Assembly (NCBI GenBank): GCA_030848705.1
Contig: CM061245.1
Location: forward strand, 76,743,564 to 76,807,563
Direction of reading: 5' to 3'
DNA from: Heracleum sosnowskyi
Taxonomy: Eukaryota > Streptophyta > Magnoliopsida > Apiales > Apiaceae
Length of the DNA stretch: 64,000 bases
The stretch's first letter is position 1, and each line of letters begins with the position of its first letter. Below, piece after piece: positions 57,964 to 64,000 of the stretch. Under the pieces are notes generated by a model. It ran no database searches and was not told the DNA's origin. It was given only the letters and a program-made list of their open reading frames with translations. The position numbers and the translations under genes are program-made.

Positions 57964-58916
57964 ATAAATTCGATTTATATATATAATAATATAAATATTT
58001 TAATTTAATAAATTTTTGACGTAATCTTTAGTAGTATTTTAGATATTTAAATATATATTTTTTTAATAATAAATCTAACGGTTTGTATTAATTTTCTCTT
58101 AAAAAATCTAAAAGTGACTAAAGTGCAAGTAACAAAATATGTGCTCTACTTTTATTTATTTTCATTAATTGTCTTATTTAAATTATATGTTATAAAAAAT
58201 TATATTAAACATGGATTTTATAAGTTTAATATAATAATATTCTCATTATATCTATATTTTTTCCGTGTTATTTTTAATTCGAATATGAGTTGTTTTAGTT
58301 AAAAAATATAAAATAGGCAATATACTTAAAAAGACAGTTAATTACTTATTAATAATTATATAAAATTTTATTACATTTATAATATATATGTTGCCCGTGT
58401 TAATTTTAGAAAATTAGTTGTTTAAATTAGAAAATATAAAATTATATTACTTTTTTTATATATATGTTGTTCGTGTTACTTTTAGAAAATTAGTTGTTTA
58501 AGTTAGATAAAAATTAAAAAGGTTATGTGTTTAGCTGAAAGGGGGTAAGTGGATATTTATTAATAATTATATATAACAATATTACCATTACATATTTATT
58601 TTCCATGTGTTATGTTTAGAAAATGAATTGTTTTAGTTAGAAAATGTAAAACAAATAATGCGTTTTAGCTGAAAAAGGTAATCGGTTATAAATATGTAAT
58701 AATATTACCATTTTATATATATATTACCTATTTTAATTTTAGAAGACGAGTTGTTTTGGTTAGAAATATATATAAAATAGGTAATGTGTTTTAGCTGGAA
58801 AAAGTAATTGGTTATAAATAAATTGGTTATAGATAGATCCAACCCAAATTATAGATGGGTCCGACACAAATACTGACCAACCAAAACTTTTAATATTTCG
58901 TCTTTAATAATATAGT

Positions 58917-61129
58917 TGTTGTTGGAGGAATTTCGTAACAACACAAATTGGAAGTTGCTGAAATAACGACTTATGAAAATATGAGGATTTGGAATTTTTG
59001 GATGTTCAGGGGCTGGACTTGTATGATGACTCCTCAGAAATTGAATAGAGAATGGGTTCTTTCTCTTGCTCTTTGCTGAGTGTCAATTGTTATATCATAC
59101 AAGGTGCCTACGTACCCCTTTATATAGGGATCAAGTCTCACTTAGTTCTTGGAAAACAAGTCATTGGATAAGCCCATTCAGTCCAAGCCCATAAATAGTC
59201 AGAGTTTATCCACCCACATCACGTTCCCATAAATAGTCCGAATTTATCCATCCACATTACGTTCCCATAAATAGTCCGGTCTTCACACGTTTTCCTACAA
59301 TCTCGCGGCATCTCCGCATTTCTTTCCATGATTTGAAGAATATCGTTTGGAGATATTTTCCGTTATTCGTTGATTGAGATTGATTTTTTCCTCGTTTCAG
59401 AGAGAGGATATTACTTAGTGGTTAAGCAAATAATTATTAATCTGAATTAATAATTATTAAACGGAGAAATTTGGACTATGCCAAAACGTGGCATAACAAC
59501 AAGCCCCTAGTTCTTCAGTGTAGCTTGCTGCAGTGGAGAACTAAGAATTCTTCGAGCTTCCAAATTTCTTCGGTCGCTTGGCGTTTTGTATATAGTCTGA
59601 ATTAGCGTACACGCTTTTCAAGTGTCATTGTCCACATAAGGATGTGTTTTCGCTTGTCCACGAGCCCCCGAGCTGATGCTTTAATAAGTTACCCAATTTT
59701 AAATGTAAGGCTTTCAGCCCATATCACGTTCGGTCACACACATTTTCCTACAATCTCGCGGCATCTCCGCATTTCTTCTCGTGAGTGTATGAATGTCTCG
59801 TGCCAACCATATCACGTCCGGTCCCACACGTTTTCCTATAATATCGCGGCATCTTCGCATTTCTTCCCGTGATTGTAGGAATGTCCCATGCCAACCAAGA
59901 AATATCCATCTACCAATGGACCTTCAATAATGTAATTTTATTCATGGACTCTCCTCTGAGAGTATGGTCTTCAATATTAATTCTCCTTGGAAAAGAGAGC
60001 TTTCGAAAACATTACCCTTATCAGATAAGGACCTTCCACACTTATTTTTGTCCATGCACGAGCTAGTGAAGTAATCAAATCATGTGCTACGAATATTGCA
60101 TCACAATTCTTTAACATCTCCATGATTCAGATTCTGCCCAGATCTGTTTTTTACCTTTCTGACCCTGTAAACGATGTTTTCTTGGAAAACACAAAACATG
60201 AAAGTTGTAGAAAACGAAAAGATCTTTTCGATGATATATGGCTCGTCAGAAACGGACTTATAATGAATCGGGAATCAAATAAAATATCTGCTGATTAACT
60301 TCTCAATACTAAAAAACGGGATCTGATTATGTTTTGTGATTTCGAGAATAGATCGAAACATAATCCGAGAAAACACCAAGAACGAAAGTTGCAGGAAATC
60401 GTAAAAACTTTTCGGATCATAAAAACCGTCAAAATCTAACATGTATTAAATTTACTACGAATTTTATAAGATAACTTATGTATACAGACAAAAGCATAAG
60501 AAAACTTATCTTAATTTTGAAAGAATCATGAATCACCGCCTCCATCGTTCTGCTCCTCCATTAAAGCCGCTCCAGATCCGATAAAACCACCATTGTGCAT
60601 GATGTAGATGATTTGATTGTCATCCACAATCAAAAAATAATCCCCTCCTTCTAGCGCCAATTGTTGTTGGAGGAATTTCGTAACAACACAAATCATAGGT
60701 TGCTGGAATAACGAATTATGAGAATAGGGGGATTTGGGATTTTTGGATGTTTGGGGGCTAGACTTGGGAGGTGTCTCGATTTATCTCAGATATCGTATCC
60801 CTTTTGCCAAGATGCCTGTGTACCAATTTATATTGGATCAAGCCCACGCAGTTCTGTGCAATTGTGTTTATCCCTGAGAGACTTTAGGAATAAACTTTTT
60901 TAATGTGGTAAATTACCGATTTTATCTTGCATTATCTTGGCGTTGTGATATCTTCCTGATTTGAAGAATATCGTTTGGATATATTTTCCGTTATTCGTTG
61001 ATTTAGATTGATTCTTTACTCGTTTCAGAGAGAGGATATTACTTAGTGGTAAAATAATTAATTATTAATCTGAATTAATAATTATTAAACGGAAAAATTT
61101 GGACTATGCCAAAATGTGGCATAATAATA
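58917..61129 (-). mobile_element. Small non-coding LTR retrotransposon
   Basis: Direct repeats at 58,917-59,501 (585 bp) and 60,662-61,129 (about 468 bp) begin TGTTGTTGGAGGAATTTCG and end GGCATAACAACA, or GGCATAATAATA in the second. On the minus strand the sequence after the right repeat reads ATTGGCGCTAGAAGGAGGGG, a primer-site-like element. The left repeat is preceded by a weak polypurine tract (GAACTAGGGGCTTG). So it reads right to left, about 2.2 kb, with no gag or pol. The target duplication is not clean. It lies close to the 5' end of its host Helitron. Confidence 0.7.
59700..59895 (-). repeat. Tandem repeat inside the small LTR element
   Basis: Two copies, about 100 bp apart, of CACGT(T/C)CGGTC, CACACGTTTTCCTA, AATCTCGCGGCATCTCCGCA and TTTCTTC..GTGA. 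A third copy is in the left LTR at about 59,280-59,335. Confidence 0.8.
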
Positions 61130-61310
61130 ATATAGATTATTTTAATAAATAATAAAATAATATTAATAATGTCTCAATTATCTTCCTCACCTCATTTGTA
61201 TTATTTATTTATTTTTTGATATATTACAATTAATATTTAAAATTTTCATTTTATAATTTAGCATATTGATTTTTAATTATCGACTCGCGCTTGCACAGGT
61301 TATAGGCTAG

Positions 61311-62411
61311 TATATATAAGAATAATTAATTTAAACAAAAAACCCGCCCCTTCAAAGCAGAGATTCAAGCAGGAAAGAAAAGTTCTGAATTGTTATATTA
61401 TATTTGAAAGGAGTTGTTGAGCTACGTAAAAATAAAATGTTATTAGGATGTATTATAAAAGCAAGGGAGGAAGGTATAGAGCGGTGAGCTGTCTGCATTG
61501 ATTAAGTTCACATGCATCAGGCAGTCCTTATCTCTGCTGGCGAGTTGGCATATAAATGTTTCATTCCAAGAAAAACTATGGGTTTGTTTATAAACTCCCC
61601 ATACAATATTGGACTAGTAGGCTCGGCATTCTTCGAATTTCTTGAATCAAGTAGGAGTAGTTTAGGCACAGCTATAGTAAATGCTGATCAACCACTTGCC
61701 CGCATCGGCCATTTCGTTTATTTATTGTAACTGTACGTGCTACTACTTCGCAATTCGTATTGTGTTTTCAATTATTTTAGCACCATCGAATCTCCGGTGT
61801 CGATGAATTAACAAAAGGTTCCGGACCACCGTAAAAGTTTGTTACAGCATGCTGTTAATAATGTACTCCTTCCATTCCAAGGTGTCATTCTAGAAAATTT
61901 GTTAAATAAGTATTTTTTTTTATAAAAAAAAATTAAAATACGTGTTGAAAATCGAAATAACAATTATTTTGGGACGAGAAAAGTAATTATTATTTTTTAA
62001 TATGTAGACTTATATACCCTCCAAATGAATATTTGTTCTCAGATATTTTGGTTTTGGGGTGAGGGATAATTGAATCAGGATTTATGACGACAATAGATAA
62101 ACCCTTACCACTTGAACAATCTCACCGCGCTCAAAAAATTGGTATTATGATTTAAGATCATTTTAATTAATGAATAATATAAATAACATAGTATCTTAAT
62201 TAAAAAATACTAACTTTTATAAACATTTCTAAAATTACTAATTATAGTATCTTTCAATCATTAATATGGAGTATTGCTTTTTCAATTAAAACAAGTTACA
62301 TTTTAATTAAATCATATTATCTTTTAAAAACACACCTAAAAATATCGATTATACAATATCTTTCAATCATTAATACACTTCCAAAAATATCATATAACAT
62401 GTCTTTCAATA
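61311..62411. other. Intergenic sequence between two Helitrons
   Basis: The one unusual spot is a 72-codon open frame at 61,512-61,730 (MHQAVLISAGELAYKCFIPR ...), in sequence with more balanced base composition than its surroundings. I do not recognise the protein, and no intron signals or flanking exons were found. It may be a gene fragment or chance. Confidence 0.35.
61866..61983. mobile_element. Short Stowaway-like MITE, degenerate
   Basis: CTCCTTCCATTCCAAGG after TA (61,864-61,865) and GGGACGAGAAAAG before TA (61,984-61,985). The termini resemble Stowaway ends but match poorly. 118 bp. Confidence 0.4.
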
Positions 62412-63376
62412 TCAATACTATTATATAACAGACGAAACATTAAAAGTTTGGTTTGTCGGTACGACACGTTGTGATTTTACTTAATTGCCCTTAATTAACT
62501 GTACTTCGTATTTTTACTTAATTAACCTTACTAATTTATAGAAATATATTATTAAATAATAATATTACCTATTTATAACCAATTACATTTTTTACTTAAA
62601 ATACATTATTTTTTCTATTTTTTCTAACAAATTCCCCTACTTTTTCAAATATATCACAGATAATTACCTTTTTAACTAAAACATGTTAGTTTTTCTATTT
62701 TTCCCTACTAAAATCCCTCATTTTCCAAAAATATCACGGACAAACATTTAGTTATTTATTTTTAAACCAATTTTAATATTATAATTATTTTTTTAAAACT
62801 TTACATATTTTAACATGTCTACTTATTTTTCTTAACAAATGCAATTACTAAAAATATTCAAATATAAATAATCAAATACCTATTTATAACCAATTACCTT
62901 TTCAGCTAAAACACATTATATATTTGTTCTAATAAAGTCCCTGTTTTTCTAAATATATCACGGGAAATTGCCTTTTACAATTTACTTTTTTTATTTTTCT
63001 CACTAAAATCCATTATTTTTTCAAAAATATCACAGGAAACCCTTTACTTATTTATTTTCAAACGTATTTAAATACTTTTAATTATTAAATTTTAAAACCT
63101 CATTTTCCAAAAAAATCACGGGCATTTACCTTTTTAAACTAAACATATGTTACATTTTTTATTTTTTCTTACTAAAACCCCTTATTTCCAAAAATTTAAC
63201 GGGCAAACCCATACTTATTTATTTTAAAATATGTTTTAATGTTTTTAAATAATTAAAAGTGTTTAGCTATTTTAACATATCTACTTATTTTTTGCACAAT
63301 TACAATTAATAAAATATTAAAAAATAATAATAAAATAATAATTAACAATCCGTACATCGCACAGGTTTTAAGCTAG
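62412..63376 (+). mobile_element. Non-autonomous Helitron, uninterrupted copy
   Basis: Starts TCAATACTATTATATAACAG after an A and ends CCGTACATCGCACAGG, TTTTAAG and CTAG before a T. 965 bp, non-coding. The body has repeated AAAAATATCACGG(G/A)CAA blocks as in the other Helitrons here. It closely resembles the termini of the element at 292-8,788. Confidence 0.75.
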
Positions 63377-64000
63377 TATTAAATAATAGCCGAAATATTA
63401 AAAATTTTGTTTCACAAAAAAATATATTTGAAAGTTTTAATTTCCTGAATACCATTTACAAACACACCTAAAATTATTAATTGTACAATATTTTTCAATT
63501 ATTAATACTCTCCAATAGATATCATACACAATTTTTTTGAATAATTAATGAAAAATATAAAATTTATTATTACACACCCAAATATATAATGCATTATATC
63601 TTTTAATTATCTGATTAATAAATAGTATATAAAAAGAATCCATACATTATACGGATTATAAACTGATAACTCCCACGGTTGACTATCCGCTCCGATTGCC
63701 GGTTTCACTGTTCTGGGGTGACTCCACCTAGGATTGGGAGCCTGTAAAACAATGCTTTCCCGGGGGTGGTGGCCACGAAGAACCTCCGGCGTGAGAGTAA
63801 GTAATCGGAATAATGATAATCAGGCAAGTAGTAGTAATCGAGAAAGAGAGAGAGAGTAGTATTTTATGTGGGGAATTCAGTATATATCTCTAATGTGACT
63901 TAAGCATGGTATTTATAGGCGAAGCCCTCGAGCCAATGTAGCCTAGGTGGCGGGCACTATAGCTACAGGGCACAGGATGGTCTTACCTCTACAGTTGTTG
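63377..64000. other. AT-rich sequence, then an unidentified higher-GC segment at the edge
   Basis: To about 63,665 the sequence is AT-rich. From TGATAACTCCCACGGTTGAC (63,665) it becomes GC-richer with CTTTCCCGGGGGTGGTGGCC, a GAGAGAGAGAGAG run and GGTATTTATAGGCGAAGCCC. This looks like an LTR or transposon segment cut by the window; I could not assign it. Confidence 0.35.

Larger units (their letters stand above)
57826..61136 (-). mobile_element. Helitron inside a Helitron, minus strand
   Basis: On the minus strand it starts TCTATA (61,136) and, after the nested LTR element, continues CTATATTATTAAAGACG AAATATTAAAAG. It ends ACCGTGAATCGCAC, a short spacer and TTAG (for CTAG) before a T. The A^T junctions A57825/T61137 fit Helitron insertion. 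Without the nested element it is about 1.1 kb. The start resembles the copies at 292 and 62,412. Non-coding. Confidence 0.65.
56852..61310 (+). mobile_element. Non-autonomous Helitron (family P), split by a second Helitron
   Basis: It starts near TATACTATATTATTAAATCC, where the expected TC is TA, and ends CGCGCTTGCACAGGTTATAG plus GCTAG before a T (61,311). The element 57,826-61,136 interrupts it at A57825 and T61137. Both outer parts align to the complete minus-strand copy at 12,075-13,349, and the joined length would be about 1,148 bp. Non-coding. Confidence 0.75.

Noticed and set aside
59642..60066. Open frames inside the small LTR element
   Set aside because: They follow the internal tandem repeats and have no gag or pol features.

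Overview
This window is a gene-poor, AT-rich stretch of a plant nuclear genome. The evidence is entirely its mobile DNA: a Tat-lineage Ty3/gypsy retrotransposon with a second RNase H, four Sirevirus-type Ty1/copia retrotransposons with very large gag genes, Helitrons with CTAG ends, Stowaway MITEs, a PIF/Harbinger relic and solo LTRs. I see no intact host gene, no tRNA or rRNA gene and no bacterial or organellar sequence. The species cannot be named from what is here; the low GC content and element mix suit a eudicot.

Layout. (1) 1-8,788: the 3' end of a minus-strand Helitron, then a plus-strand Helitron (292-8,788) that holds a Stowaway MITE and a complete but decayed Tat element (984-8,602, TSD AAACC). 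(2) 8,789-16,047: AT-rich repeats, including a three-copy array of about 165 bp, a Helitron 5' end, a 1.3-kb Helitron (12,075-13,349), a hAT-like terminus rich in GGATATCC palindromes, and an internally deleted Harbinger element (14,329-15,672). (3) 16,048-36,994: a Sirevirus nest. Sire-A (5' LTR, gag, protease) abuts Sire-B. The Sire-B 5' LTR is split by Sire-C (21,127-29,969, matching LTRs, TSD AAATT), and the Sire-B gag is split by a 4.06-kb solo LTR. Sire-B is cut off inside its integrase. (4) 38,421-54,036: Sire-D on the minus strand, with both LTRs and TSD GGCTA, gag, pol, and an extra post-pol reading frame of about 1,600 codons. A solo LTR sits inside its 3' LTR. (5) 54,037-64,000: Helitron-derived repeats, a Stowaway MITE, a three-level nest (Helitron 56,852-61,310, containing a minus Helitron 57,826-61,136, containing a small non-coding LTR element 58,917-61,129), another Helitron (62,412-63,376), and an unidentified richer-GC segment at the right edge.

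The most interesting signal is that each of the four Sireviruses carries its own short palindromic motif, repeated many times in the LTR upstream of the TATA box: CTACGGATAG in Sire-A, AGTACT in Sire-B, GGTATGACCT in Sire-C and TCGCGAAGTC in Sire-D. In Sire-C and Sire-D the same private motif returns in the spacer after pol, and in Sire-A it appears inside gag. In the Sire-C spacer it forms six 8-bp-stem hairpins with 6-7-nt loops. Sire-C also lacks most of integrase, RT and RNase H, yet its LTRs show no difference on reading, so it probably moved recently using proteins supplied by another copy.
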